Of a DNA stretch of 64,000 nt, positions 1-14,109 are shown one piece after another. Location: contig OY979718.1 in the NCBI GenBank assembly GCA_963855995.1, forward strand, positions 27,571,782-27,635,781, written 5' to 3'. The DNA is from Muricea muricata (Eukaryota > Cnidaria > Anthozoa > Malacalcyonacea > Plexauridae). The position numbers were made by a program, and so were the translations under genes. Within the stretch, counting starts at the first letter, position 1. Each line of letters starts with the position of its first letter. Below the pieces are notes generated by a model that saw nothing but the letters and a program-made list of their open reading frames with translations, was not told the origin of the DNA and did not search any database.

Positions 1-1304
1 TTTAAGGTGTCATTTTCACTAACCTCATCAAAGGTAAAGGCATTGTGTGCATAATATTGCAAGTAATCAGCATAATTGTTTTGACTTTCTGGCAATTTTT
101 CCGAAAGTGACGGACCCACATTTACGAAAAAGGAATTCAAAGTTTCAGCAATATTTTTATCACCTGTAACAGTTTCTTCATCTACTTCTAAAGAGGTTAT
201 ATTAGTTGTTTTTGATCCTTTACCTCTAATGAGGTTGACACCTTTCCATAATTTCTTTGGATCGTTGCCATTGTTATTTATAGTATGTTGGAAATATCTT
301 GACTTGGCTTTTTCTACTATTTTGTTGGTCTTATTTCGTGCTATTTTATACGCCTCGTAAGAATACCGAGATTTTGTCTGAATCGCTTTTTGTTTCAAAT
401 AGTCGCGATTATTCATATGTTTCTTGATTTCATTAGTCAGCCATGGTGTGTGTTTACTTCTAACTTTACGCGTTCTCAGTGGAGCGTGTTTATCTGCAAT
501 AGAAGTAAACACATTCTTCCAAATTTCCCACATTTTGTTTGGGTCTAACTCTTTTTCTATGTTGGCCGAATTTAGTGTATCGTACAGATCCCTTCTAAAT
601 GCAAATTTTTTGTAGTTTTTAAAAGATCGTGATTCGACGATTTTGGGAGGCGATCTGTTTATTGCATCTTTTGTACATACATAAATCATATAGTGGTCGC
701 TAATACCTAGACGAATCACTCCACTCGATTTCACTTTTTGTGGACTGTTGGTGATAAATACATCAATTAATGATGCCGTGTCAGTTGTGATTCGTGTTGG
801 TTCTGTTATAATCTGTTCTAACTGATAGATATCCATGATATCTGTAAGTTGTCGACTACGGATATTCTTTTCAGTATCCAACAAATTACAATTTAAGTCG
901 CCCACTATGTGATATTCTTTTCCTTCTGCCTCTAGTTTACGAAGCATTGTTTCAAATTTCTCAAATATTTCAGTAGGACTATTTGGCGGTCTGTACCAAC
1001 TAATAACGAAAAATGGCCTGCTTTTTCGTCTTTTTATTTCCAAACATATTATTTCAAGGTCGTCAGAAACTAAGTCTTGTCGCAGATTGGCGTTTATAGC
1101 CGTTTTAACATATAAAGCCACTCCACCACCTGCTAGGTTTCGATCGGCCCGGAAAACATCGTAGCCATCTATTTTCATAAAGCCATCATCAATATTTTTA
1201 CTTAGTCTAGTTTCATTAATGCTTAGAATGTGGCACGGCTTTTCTAATAGTATCGTTCTTAATTGGTCAATATGTTTAATTAAGCTTGCTATGTTTAAAT
1301 GCAT
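1..1304 (-). CDS. Non-LTR retrotransposon (LINE) ORF, endonuclease end; runs off the window
   Basis: On the minus strand the frame starting with ATG at 1304 stays open for 434 codons to the window edge. It encodes the apurinic-type endonuclease of a CR1/L2/jockey-like LINE followed by the linker that precedes reverse transcriptase. Visible motifs in order are HLNIASL (about residue 2), INETRL with the catalytic Glu (about 31), a GGGVALYV strand, SWYRPPNS, VGDLNCNLL and the catalytic SDH (about 202-204). The linker contains PWLTNEIK. The reverse transcriptase would lie left of position 1. No stop or frameshift was found on codon-by-codon reading, unlike every other retroelement here, so this is a young copy. 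The frame also runs upstream from 1304 without a stop into BEL integrase sequence, so the LINE 5' end is probably truncated near 1311. Confidence 0.85.
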   Translation of the reverse strand, partial: MHLNIASLIKHIDQLRTILLEKPCHILSINETRLSKNIDDGFMKIDGYDVFRADRNLAGGGVALYVKTAINANLRQDLVSDDLEIICLEIKRRKSRPFFVISWYRPPNSPTEIFEKFETMLRKLEAEGKEYHIVGDLNCNLLDTEKNIRSRQLTDIMDIYQLEQIITEPTRITTDTASLIDVFITNSPQKVKSSGVIRLGISDHYMIYVCTKDAINRSPPKIVESRSFKNYKKFAFRRDLYDTLNSANIEKELDPNKMWEIWKNVFTSIADKHAPLRTRKVRSKHTPWLTNEIKKHMNNRDYLKQKAIQTKSRYSYEAYKIARNKTNKIVEKAKSRYFQHTINNNGNDPKKLWKGVNLIRGKGSKTTNITSLEVDEETVTGDKNIAETLNSFFVNVGPSLSEKLPESQNNYADYLQYYAHNAFTFDEVSENDTL

Positions 1305-1310
1305 TATCGA

Positions 1311-1713
1311 AAAGACTTTCTTTACCAATCGTCTTAGCCTCGGCACCCAATATTGCTCTCTAACCTTGGTCATAGTTAAGCCCCCCCCCTCGTCCCCCGT
1401 GCAAGGTGCGCTCGCGAGCCTCGTGAACAATGCTTTTGGTGTAGGGATGGACGTCAGTTAAGTATATCGGGTGTTTGCCTTGTATTCGACCTTTGCAATA
1501 CATGACCCCATCTTCATCGTTAGTCTCAACATTGGGGCGTACCTTGTCTTCAGATATTTGGTTACCTTGAGGTGACTGTGCTCGCGGTATCCAAAACGTG
1601 TGCTGGTTGTTGATCTCCTCAATTTCTAGTGGCATTTTCTGGTGGTTCTCTTTCTCTTCTCTGCAGTTGAACACAAATCGACGGATCCAAGCGATGACTC
1701 TGATAGTTTTCAT
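1311..1713 (-). pseudogene. BEL/Pao integrase N-terminal remnant, frameshifted at a poly-C/G run
   Basis: The minus-strand frame 1713-1360 carries integrase-proximal sequence (RVIAWIRRFVFNC, later HPYTKSIVHEARERTLHGG). It then runs out of frame at the run of C residues at 1381-1388. In the neighbouring frame the conserved block resumes (TKVREQYWVPRLRRLVKKV) and stops at about 1311, where LINE sequence starts. Homopolymer length change is the simplest cause of the frameshift. Confidence 0.7.
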
Positions 1714-1908
1714 TAAAGGGAATTTCTCGAGAAGTTCGTCAAAACTTGTCTGTGGAATCTACGGCTGAACTGGATACCTCTTTCACTGCTTTTGCTTTAC
1801 ACTCACTTTCGTGCGTCGGTGCAGTAACGATGTCCGGAGGCCATTGTTCTGGATGCACCAGCCAATCTGGGCGTTCCACTAAAGTTGATTACCGGAAACT
1901 CAGCCTCC

Positions 1909-2541
1909 TTAGCTTCCCGAATCTGCAGGATTATCGTGTGTAGGTACATGGCGCCAGGTGATTTCAGGATGCTCTTGGATCTTCTTTACCCGATTAGCTA
2001 CAAATTGTTTGTACTCTCCATCGCCTCGTAACCACTGTAAGGCAACTGTACTGTCAAGCCATCCAAATACGGATATCACTGAAACATCATCGACAGTCTT
2101 TTTTAGGCTTGAAACCAGGTTTGTGGCCATGTGCGCCGAAACAAGTTCTAAACGAGGTATAGTAAGATCCTGTTTAGCCAACCGTGCTTTTGCAGCGACC
2201 AAGCCGACGTTAACACCAGACGCTTGTTTGGTAATGGCGTACACTGCAGCAGCTACTCCCTCACTAGGGTCACCGAACGCATGGAGTTCGATCTCGTCTA
2301 GACTTTCTCTATGAACTGTTACGGATCTTGCGACAGTCACTTTGTCTGGAAGTCCCTTTGCCCACTGTAGGTACTCAGTGGACAGCGGTTCTGGTATCTT
2401 TGCATCCCATGGTACCTTTTGTTTACAGGCTTCACGGTAAATGTACTTTCCTTTAACTGTAACGGGTGATACCAATCTCAGTGGATCATATATCTTCGCA
2501 AGGTTTCGCAGAAGCTCTCTTTTTCTTACAGAGGTTGCCAT
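1909..2541 (-). pseudogene. BEL/Pao RNase H region
   Basis: A 210-codon minus-strand frame with the typical post-RT connection (LAKIYDPLRLVSPV) and the RNase H signatures HAFGDPSEGVAAAVYA, LELVSAHMATNL, WLDSTVALQWL and TWRHVPTHDNPAD. The frame ends by a stop directly after NPADSGS, where active elements continue towards integrase. It is part of the polyprotein and not an independent gene. Confidence 0.8.
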
Positions 2542-3168
2542 TTTTGGAATTACGACGCTAATTTCATATGCTTGCTTGTTTGGGATTGGTTGAATTTGCT
2601 CAGCTGTGTCTTTGCAAAGGTTTGATGAACTTGGGGTTCCTTTTGTTCACACTCAAGTTTTATTTGGTCATCTTCTAGGCTTGGTTGTTTGAATGCCATT
2701 TATACAAAGTGAATGCTGCATCGTCGAATATCTTGATAAGAGTTTTTTAGCTCCATTGCACTGCGACACTTTCCACTTATAAGATCATCTACATAAAGAC
2801 CTCATCGGATCTCTGCCACTTTCCTCGGTTCTTTAACTTCCCAGCTTCTCAGATGTTGGTCCACGACTGCCACAAGAAGAAATGGCGAGCAGGTTAAGCC
2901 AAAGAGTGCTCTCGTGAATCTGAGTATTTCTGGTTGTGAATGCTCGGTTGGTTTCCAGTGAAACCTCAAAGAATCCCTTTCTTCTTTTCTGATTCTAATT
3001 TGCAGGAAGGCTTATCTCAAGCCCCTAGATAGTGCAACTGGATGGAATCGCATTCGAGTTAAAACACTCCATAGCTTATTCCGAATTGTAAGGTCCAGCG
3101 TACAAGTAATCGTTCGGGCTAGGAGACTGTGGGTTTTCCTTAGTCGATCCATCATAAACAACACGGAG
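2542..3168 (-). pseudogene. BEL/Pao reverse transcriptase core, degenerate
   Basis: Only scattered minus-strand pieces of RT can be read here, in different frames. The clearest is the catalytic box LYVDDLISG near 2775-2800, followed by KCRSAMELKK and FDDAAFTLYKWHSN. Several stops and frame changes separate it from the upstream and downstream polyprotein pieces. The position between protease and RNase H is as expected for BEL/Pao. Confidence 0.7.
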
Positions 3169-4293
3169 CTATGTCGACTCTGCTCCAGCACGTATGACAG
3201 GCTTGTGCGGAAGGTAAAACTCTTTTGATACTGGGTGTTCACTGGCCGACTCCACAATTCCCTCTTCCTTTTGTTGCGCGGTTACTTGGTTGTATTCGTG
3301 AGTGATTTCTATTGTATTTAACCAGTGGTATAAACGGTTGAGTCGGCGTAAGCTCCCTTGCTGGTTGCTAGATAATGGTGGGTGGGATTTCTTCCACAAC
3401 AACCCTGTTTCATACCAGCCATTTGGATGACGTACAAGTTGTTTACGAAATTCAGCATATACTACTTCTTGATCATGTTCAGCTTTATCCTCCAGGCCAA
3501 GTACGTACAGGCAAGACAGTTCGTCGTAGTCAGTGTAGCTTGTCTGGGTTAACAGCAACTTCAAATGATCCAATTCTTTCCCTGGAGACATTAAGGTCAA
3601 GTCAAATTTAGTTTTCTCTGGCATAGGCTCTCCCAATTTACCTACACGTGCTGGTTCTGCCGTCTTTATTGCTGCATAATCACTTGCCCCAAGGATCGGG
3701 TGGATAGGTAGAAAGGGTTTGGGGTCATTATCCACAATGGTTAGTCCCTCCAAATGCTTGAATGACTTCATGATCTCTCGATAATGTGGATTGACAACCG
3801 TTAACAGTGTACCTCGATCCACTTTTGTTACTTCGACTTCTAATTTCTCTTTGTCGTTGACAGATTCAACATTGATTTTGGACATTGAACACACTTCACG
3901 AGTTGAAGCACCTAGCATCATCTCAATCTTCCGCACTTCCTTTGAATGTGACCGTTTGGGAAGTCGATCAAGAAGGGCGGCCGAAGCGTAAGAGCTCCCA
4001 GCCCTTGTATCCAATAGGTTATGACACTCAATTCCTTCTACGTTGACGTTTACGACTGGATACACCACGGGTTTGCTTCCATGTTCGGTAGCTAACAGCT
4101 TCTCCTGCATCATACAAATTGAGGAATCGTGTCTCTGTTTACACCGTTGACAACTGGAAGTGCTTTTACATTCCGAAACTCGATGTCGTGCTCCCGAGCA
4201 GTTGAAACATAGCCGTTTGGTTGCTAGGGTTTTCTTTCTTTTGTTAACATCGACAACACTTGTACATTGGCGACTCACATCATCACAATACAA
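3169..4293 (-). CDS. BEL/Pao zinc knuckle, protease and RT N-terminal region; longest intact piece
   Basis: A 374-codon minus-strand reading frame. Residues about 29-42 form a CCHC knuckle (CFNCSGARHRVSEC). A second Cys/His cluster follows (CQRCKQRHDSSIC). The aspartic-protease triad position reads LLDTRAGSS, where the family has DTGA or DSGA, so the catalytic loop glycine is replaced by Arg. The C-terminal half has the conserved BEL linker between protease and RT (DELSCLYVLGLED, then a GWYETGLLWK stretch). It ends by frameshift before the RT core. This is a fragment of a larger polyprotein, and the altered protease motif argues against function. Confidence 0.8.
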   Translation of the reverse strand: MYCDDVSRQCTSVVDVNKRKKTLATKRLCFNCSGARHRVSECKSTSSCQRCKQRHDSSICMMQEKLLATEHGSKPVVYPVVNVNVEGIECHNLLDTRAGSSYASAALLDRLPKRSHSKEVRKIEMMLGASTREVCSMSKINVESVNDKEKLEVEVTKVDRGTLLTVVNPHYREIMKSFKHLEGLTIVDNDPKPFLPIHPILGASDYAAIKTAEPARVGKLGEPMPEKTKFDLTLMSPGKELDHLKLLLTQTSYTDYDELSCLYVLGLEDKAEHDQEVVYAEFRKQLVRHPNGWYETGLLWKKSHPPLSSNQQGSLRRLNRLYHWLNTIEITHEYNQVTAQQKEEGIVESASEHPVSKEFYLPHKPVIRAGAEST

Positions 4294-5322
4294 ACATGCA
4301 TGTTTCTTTGCACCAGTGTTAAGAACTTTTTCGGATCTTTTTTATCATTTCTACTCTCCTCACTGCAGGGATTAATGTCTCTCCACAATTTCAATGCTTG
4401 GACCAGGTGTGCCAGGCCACAATCCTGCCAATCTTCTTTTCCTCTCACTAAATCACTTTTTATACCAGGTAGTTTTTCTGACACATTTCTTGTCATTCCA
4501 TTTACACGCTCTAACTTGCCCAGAGTCTCTAACGACTGTAAGTTGTATAACAATAGGTTTTGTAAAATCCATGTATCTCATTAGGGTTGGCATTCTTGAC
4601 AACAGGTAACTCCATGATATTCTAGATTTGTACATATGGATTAACAATTCCACTAGTCTTACCATATTCGCCTTCCAAAATTCCTTTCGCTCGAAAGTAA
4701 CTTTCGGTTGTTAGGGGTAGTCCGGCAATTCCTGCTCGAATTTTTGGTTCTACGAGTTCCTTCAAATATGCAAACTTTGTTACCGGAGAAAGATCATAAC
4801 TGTCGATATCCGCCATGAATTTATTCCAAAAGGTCAACCAATTCTCGTATTTGCCATCAAATTTCGTTATAGAAAGCTTAGGTAACTTTGTTGAAATAGT
4901 CTTTCCTTGACTTTGACGACTTGCTTTCAATGCCTTTTGAAATTTCAGCTGTTGCTCAAATAGCTCGTACTCCTGGCGTAATTTTTGTTCGCGTTTTTCT
5001 TGCTGAACCATGAGTTCCTCTTGATGAATTCGGCTTTCCCAACCGCTTACGTTTTTCGTGCAATTTCTTCTTTCATTTCTCGTAGTTCTAAAACTTTTTA
5101 TCAGCCTCCTTTAGCTTTTGCTCGATACCATTCTGCCACTCTGTTACTTGCTCTTCAGGCTCTTCTTGTAAATTTTTTTGTTCCTCGATACTGTCCTTTA
5201 ATGTATGACAAGCATTGATTTTTGTTACTATCGATTGTTCATGTCTTGATACCGCTTCGCTGCTGTTCGTTTTCATCACTTCTTTTCGCAGAAAAGTCTA
5301 GTGCCCGTAATTTTGCAGTCAT
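4275..5322 (-). pseudogene. BEL/Pao gag remnant (DUF1759-like), frameshifted
   Basis: Three or more minus-strand frames together cover a gag-like region. An acidic, Glu/Gln-rich coiled-coil-like start lies at 5279-5088. At 5011-4622 comes a segment with LPKLSITKFDGKYENW, the recognisable DUF1759 (Pao gag) hallmark. Positions 4553-4275 hold the rest of that domain, including the LETLGKLERV stretch. Frames change near 5050, 4640 and 4290, so no single protein is made. The call rests on the DUF1759-type motif and its position before the zinc knuckles. Confidence 0.75.
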
Positions 5323-6239
5323 TTACTTCACGTTTGCTTTTATATTCCTTAGAGTTAACAAGAAATAGCTAAAATAATCGCCACTTTTTAGTCACACGTT
5401 TCGTGTTCCCGTCTTACGGCGTAACGTTGTCTCGTCGATATTTTCACAGGTTCTTGCTCTTGAGCGAGCGCAAATCACATAAAATTCCCTTGTAGAGATG
5501 CCACGTGTTGAGAACTGCCTCCTGAATAAATCTCAACAACAATCTTGAACCGTATTTATTAACGCGTTACGCCTTTTTACAACAATATTCATATAAAAAC
5601 ACAATCACAGATGGTTTGAGGCAGTAAAAAACGGTATATTCTGAAACGCTCGGAAAGGTTATCTCACGCGTGAAACACGCGCGAACAAAACAAAGTAATT
5701 ATTCTAAAAGTAAGTAATCATTAACAGTTTCCAACAGCTTTGCCTTTGACAAAGATTTTGAAACATGCAGAAATTTCTCGTGTCTAATACAGCGTACATT
5801 ATTAGTCATTACTGTAAAGGGCAGGCGCTCTTTTGTTCCAATTGTTTTCGAGACCTATCTATTACCAATACGATACAATACTTCAAAAGTGTGCATATTT
5901 GCACGTAAAGCCTGATTCATACTTGTCGCAAGAATCGGGGATACCTTTTTCTTTTCCGATTTGATTGACTGAATTCTATGCCATTGCAAAATCAATCTAA
6001 TAATTTTGTTCCACGCTTTAGTTTGTTCAGAAATTCATTCACATACGTGAGAAAAAAATCCCCGATTCGTAAGACAAGTACGTGTGAACCAGATTTAAGT
6101 ATACACAAATGTAAATATTCAAAAAAATGTTCAAAAGCTAAAAAAAGTAAATGTTGAAAAACCATTGTCGGTATAATGGAATAGACACGGGCTGCGTAAT
6201 GATTGAGTAAGAAAGTGATACAGAATTTTTAATTTTACG
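5323..6239. other. No recognisable gene; may include the BEL 5' end
   Basis: No supported coding exon, RNA gene or clear terminal repeat was seen. The stretch next to 5323 should contain the BEL 5' LTR and primer-binding site if they survive, but the other LTR is not in the window, so no boundary can be drawn. Confidence 0.4.
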
Positions 6240-6740
6240 GAGGGGAGGCAAAACATTAGAGGAGTAAAAATAGTGAAGTTAAACCTGCTCTGGAAATGGA
6301 GTTAAAACTACTTCACTTCAGTACAGATTTTAAACTTTACTCCACTCGGAGTCAATTTGACTCAACTTTTACTCCAAAAAAGGATTCATTTTGCACCTTT
6401 TTATTTTACTCCTCTTTTGGAGTTAAAATGACTCCCCGAAACTAACAGTGAGGGTAAATTTTCACTGTGGTGGTATGCACAAATTTTCCAAACTAGCACT
6501 GAAATATTTGCGCGATCAGTCACACTTCGTGAGTGTAATAATTTTTACACTTGCATGATGTAATGATTAATTTACACTCAACTGGTGTTAGCTGGATACT
6601 TCATCAGTGTAATAATAGGCCTTACAAGTGTCTTGGCAGACTTTAACGGTGTATTTTTCCACTTTACACCAAAACAGTGTAAACGTACACTTATTTCGTC
6701 TTAACAGTTCAAATTTTAGAGTGTAAATTAATGCTGGATT
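6240..6740. repeat. Two adjacent zones of short alternating inverted motifs
   Basis: In 6260-6435 the motif GGAGTAAA or GGAGTTAAA and its complement TTTACTCC or TTTTACTCC recur in both orientations. In 6525-6735 the same happens with GTGTAA and TTACAC. Nothing here is coding. It resembles decayed fold-back MITEs with subterminal repeats, but I could not identify termini. Confidence 0.4.
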
Positions 6741-6842
6741 CAATAACTTATTTTTAGCGCAGAAATGCAAACTTTGAACTCATGCATACATTGTTGATGA
6801 AATTAATGTACGAGCCCAAAAAAAGACTTACTTTTAACGTAC

Positions 6843-9927
<3,085 letters not shown>

Positions 9928-10933
9928 AATAAGTTAAAACATCTAGATATTTCTTCCTTAGTGGGGTGTCGGGCATACAATTCAATACCAGTTTTGAGCG
10001 TCGGTTCAAGTTCTCGGCTTAGGAAACTGTATCAGTTCAACTACAACGATTCACTTAATTACACCTGCTCTTATAGTTATATAGATAGCATATGGTGCGC
10101 CGGCGTCAAGTAGCGTTAGAATTACTTATCAGGCTTCTCATATCCAGCAGGTCACAATTCTAGAAGGCTCTCATTTATGCACAGTTGTTTAAACAACTGC
10201 TGTCTTCATAAATAAGAAACATTATGACTTTTCACATTTTAATCTCAAATTCACTAATAACTCATAAGAGATTTAGCCAATCGACGAAGGCCATTTTGTC
10301 ACGAGATGCCCATTGAATAACCCGGTAAAAATCACACAGAGCTTTAATTATCCTGTTATAATTTACGCTTGAAAAGACGCCGGATAAACACTGAGACTAT
10401 GATAAATATTTTTGGCCGGCAGCGATTTTTTTCGCTTACAAGCGTCAATTTTTGTATTCTCTGTGATATATGGCCATATTATACCTCAACTTCAAATTGC
10501 CCAATCAAACAGTTTGATTTGCACCATATGATAATCAAATAATCCTCCAATTTCCCTCACGCCATTGAATAAAAGTCGAATATCAGGCTCCAGCGTTGAA
10601 TTCGAGTTGATGTATCACGCTAGAGTGACGTCACCAGCGATGAATTCGAGTTTCTTGGCTTTTTCAAAAATTACAAATGTGTATTTGTCTTTTAGTTTAT
10701 CATATGAAATATTTTATAAACAACAAAAACATATTAATTTTGCAAAACAATTAAAAATTTATGTCATTACAGTATATACAAAATTGCAAAGGAAATTTAT
10801 GCTTGCTGAGGTCAGATGTATTTTTTTTTCCTACTAAAATTGATGATGACAATGTACGATAGAGATATCTGGTGTAAATATTTTGATGCCACTGCGAATA
10901 ACTACGCGATCGGAGATTGAATCAACTGACTAA
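9928..10933. other. Intergenic, no gene seen
   Basis: Upstream region of the PAN-fibrinogen gene. The only open frames are short, without homology or splice support. Apart from the possible TATA element I see nothing that can be assigned. Confidence 0.5.
10068..10082 (-). promoter_or_regulatory. Possible TATA element of the PAN-fibrinogen gene
   Basis: Read on the minus strand this is CTATATAACTATAAG, about 145 bases upstream of the start codon at 9927. Position and sequence fit a TATA box, but the region is AT-rich, so chance is a real alternative. Confidence 0.3.
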
Positions 10934-11080
10934 AGGGGCATTTACATAAGGCAAGTTGTCCTGGCTAAGCGAGTTGAAAAGCGCATGAGATCAAAAGCTT
11001 ACGGGCCCTATAAAAGCATTTGATCTCGTGCGCTTTTCAACTCGCTTAGCCGGGCCAACTCGCCTCATGTAATCGGCCCT
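10934..11080. mobile_element. Harbinger-type MITE, 147 bp, TAA target duplication
   Basis: Terminal inverted repeats of about 65-70 bp begin AGGGGCATTTACAT and end ATGTAATCGGCCCT. Both include GGCTAAGCGAGTTGAAAAGC and its complement. TAA occurs at 10931-10933 and again at 11081-11083, matching the 3-bp TWA target duplication of PIF/Harbinger elements. No coding capacity. Confidence 0.8.
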
Positions 11081-11723
11081 TAAGGGCTGATTTGTTTTTA
11101 GTACAACTAAACAGAACACGATTTATCCTTGCTTTGTGACACTACGGGAAATGCAAAAGTCCTTGAAGAAGTCAGTGCAGTCCCATGATGTCCCGTGATG
11201 TATAAAATATATATTTTCCTTCGTCGTTTAACGACTTCTTCAGCTCAATACAGTAACTGTTTCATACAGTAACAACTTGGCTGCATCCGCGTACTCAATA
11301 ATTATTTTATAATATCACTGAAGAATACTTCACAACGAAATATATCAACATTTAATCCCTAACTCTCTGGAAGAATACGTGAATCGTATTCGAGCTTGAT
11401 AGATAATTTCCCACATTATTCCGGCCGATACACTACCATAAAACGTATATCAAAAACACACAAATGCATGCAGCTATACATGTTTATTCTACATATTCAG
11501 CAGTTAATATTTCAATTGCTTTTTAGGCTGAAAATAAACATCAAACGCGGACACACAGAATAATTGTGGGATAAGGGGTCATGGGGATGAAGTACTCCAG
11601 TTATACATTTAAAATAATGTATAGCGAAATCTTTCATATCCATCGAAAACTAATTAGCGTTATGGCCTAGAGTTCGACATCAAGAACAATAAAGCACATG
11701 TTTTCTTATGTTTTTTACTCGCC

Positions 11724-11750
11724 GGCGAAGTGGCTACCAATCCTGGAAGA
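11724..11750 (+). other. Degenerate 2A-like (ribosome-skipping) motif at LINE N-terminus
   Basis: The frame reads LLAGEVATNPGR before the endonuclease. The 2A consensus ends D-V/I-E-x-N-P-G-P, and here the final Pro is Arg and the Glu is Ala. 2A-like sequences at this position are established for some animal CR1-type LINEs. In this copy the motif would not be expected to work. Confidence 0.5.
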
Positions 11751-12559
11751 AACAACCATCAACCAAACGGCAGCCGAAGTTTTTTCGCGAGATGTATTGA
11801 TATCAACGCACGCGTAGTTTAATAAGCTCGCACAGGCTAAATGGTAAACAATCTTGCCACTTGACTAACTTCCAAAGCCTTGTGTTTTCCGAAAAAGCGG
11901 ACACCGTGTGGGTAACAGAGACTTGGCTGAGAGATGACACTGAAAACTCGGAAATACTTCCCTGGAGTGACTATACCATCTACCGTAAAGATCGCAAAAC
12001 CCGTGGTGCTGGAGTTCTTCTTGCAATGAAGTCTACCTCCTTTTCGTCATGTCGCGAGATTGTTACTGACAGCGACCTAGAACTAATTGCACTTGAATTA
12101 ACATCTACCTGCAACCAGAAATACCTGGCATGCTGTACGTACAAGCCCTCGCAGAATATGAACAGGCAATGGCTGGACGAGTTCAACCATTTTCTGGCTA
12201 ATAAGCGTTCAGATTACGCCAACTAGACCGGGCGGGGAATAGGGGAATCGTCCCCTAAAAGCGAAATTTATGAGACTAAGTCAGTTTGGTCAATTCGAGG
12301 GTGCTGAATTCAAAAATTGTTGTTATACGGGGCATTTCGGGGGCCTTCAGCCTCGTTTTCATGTTTAAAGCCTCGCTTTGACGTAATATTACCAAATACT
12401 ATATTATAAATATAGAGATAAACTAAGTCCCAGTTAAGTGATAATTAAACAAAAATAATACTTATTTAGTGCATGAAGATAAGTTCAAGAAACCTTAAGC
12501 GACTTGGTACCGCATTTCGGCGATAACAAAATAGTGTATTTTAATGTTTTAATCTGTTA

Positions 12560-12783
12560 GGGCCTGTTCAAACGGATGCAACATTGTTGGACCAACAACA
12601 CGCAACAATGTTGAAGCACGTTAATAAAGCGCTTCCTTAGCGTATTGCTTGACATTCCAAGGCAATCTATTGTTGTTGAGAACTTTTACCTTAAAATAAC
12701 TGAGATTGATGTAGCACAAAGCACTATTTGAAAAGTGTTGGATGATGTTGGTCCAACAATGTTGCATCCGTTTGAACAGGCCC
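12560..12783. mobile_element. Harbinger-type MITE, 224 bp, TTA target duplication
   Basis: TIRs of about 37-40 bp start GGGCCTGTTCAAACGGATGC and end with its complement. TTA is duplicated at 12557-12559 and 12784-12786. The subterminal AACATTGTTGG motif is repeated internally. It sits inside the 12224-15007 transposon and so is the youngest layer of the nest. Confidence 0.85.
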
Positions 12784-13136
12784 TTACTCAATCGAAATGT
12801 AACACAATGAACTCGAAAATGTACTTCCTATTCTTGATATGTTCAATGAATGACGTAAAAAAACTAGGCGAATTTGTTATACAGAGTGTATAAAAACTTT
12901 GAATTTCGTTGTACTATGCTCACATTCAACGAACCCAGCATTGCATTTTTAATAAAGGCTGTATATTAGGTCTCAAGAAGAGCTCTCTAGATTGATGAAA
13001 AAAGTCGCTGATCTCAAGAGCAGTTCGCTAGTAGAAAACTTGTTTCAGCTTACATTAGATAACATTAACAGTAAATACAATAAAGTTTCCTTTTCGTATA
13101 CAATTTTTGGCCAATACCTCAAACTTCCACATCATG

Positions 13137-14109
13137 CTAATCGGAATCGTCTTCAGAGTCACTTACTTCAACACTATCATTGTCACTGTGTCGACCTTCA
13201 CAATCATCTGTTGTGCCTCGCAATAAGAGAGCAGCAACATCCGTCGGGTAACAGTTGCTGCTCCAAATGACGGACCCCTTCTCGTCCCAGCCATGATTTG
13301 CTGAGTTTGGCAATTCAAGCGTTAAACGATCAGCTTGCTTAAAAACCATAGACACGTAATTAGCGCGCATTACGTGTAGCTTTAGATTATCTGTACATGG
13401 CGGTAAAAGACTTATATCTGTGATCTTTTTCTCTCTTTCGAATTTTTTCAAGAACATCTGATACCGCATTGCATTTACAGAAGAAATCTTTGAATCTGTC
13501 TGCTGCCAGAATGACCACTGTATTCTTTCATAAGGGTTTCCATAGACAGATACTGTTGTCCTTGAAGAACATCCTCTCAATTATGGATAGAGCCACGTCG
13601 ATATTTCCATGCGGGTCATTCTCGTCGTTTTTGGATTGGGGTACACTTTCTCGAACTATTTTGGTATATTCTCTGTAACATTTTTCGTGTTTTTGGAACT
13701 CCTTCGCGATTAAATCAGTTTCATGAACTGAAGCAATCATATCTTTATCATCCCCGCCTGTGCAGCTGCTTTCAGCGTCATCTCCGCCGTTTTTGTTATA
13801 ACTTTTGTAAGTGGCTGGCACTTGTTATTGATTTTATAATACTTTCTTCTTGCAGATCATGCAAATACTTGGAAATAATCTCCTTGGTCGTATCTCATTG
13901 GGGTCCAAGGATTTATTCCTTATCAACCTTTGACGTTTTGAACTCATTCCCAATTTTTCGTCGCTTACATTCTTTCTTTTCAATAAGGCTTTTGCGTACG
14001 TAAATTTTTGATAACATTCCCGGTGGTAAAACAATTCGGAATGTTGTTCTTTAGAGTTAGGAATCCCGCAGCACTGCTCAGGGTGACGATTTTCTCCGCC
14101 GAGGTTCAC
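13137..14109 (-). pseudogene. Remnant of a multi-copy transposon-borne protein (zinc-finger-like N-terminus, HGW C-terminus)
   Basis: Three minus-strand frames: 14109-13834, 13821-13528 and 13580-13137. The first two have paired Cys/His clusters and repeated basic or Tyr-rich blocks (YHRECYQKFTY, FPSICMICKKK, then HEKCYREYTK). The last has LLPPCTDNLKLHVMRANYV and ANHGWDEKG. I associate the ordered blocks 'LPP...L..HV.RA.Y' and 'HGW' with the C-terminus of a large uncharacterised family abundant in cnidarian and fish genomes. The long central part of that family is absent here. It ends in an acidic Ser/Asp-rich tail. Assignment is by memory of family patterns. Confidence 0.5.

Larger units (their letters stand above)
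1311..5322 (-). mobile_element. Decayed BEL/Pao LTR retrotransposon, interrupted at its integrase end by a LINE
   Basis: On the minus strand, gag, protease, RT, RNase H and integrase segments follow each other in BEL/Pao order from 5322 (an ATG that could start gag) to 1311. They are split over several frames by frameshifts and stops. At 1311 the integrase N-terminal region, just after its RRLVKKV stretch, gives way abruptly to LINE sequence. The rest of the integrase and the 3' LTR are therefore missing or displaced beyond the window. I could not delimit a 5' LTR in 5323-6240. The copy looks inactive. Confidence 0.85.
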
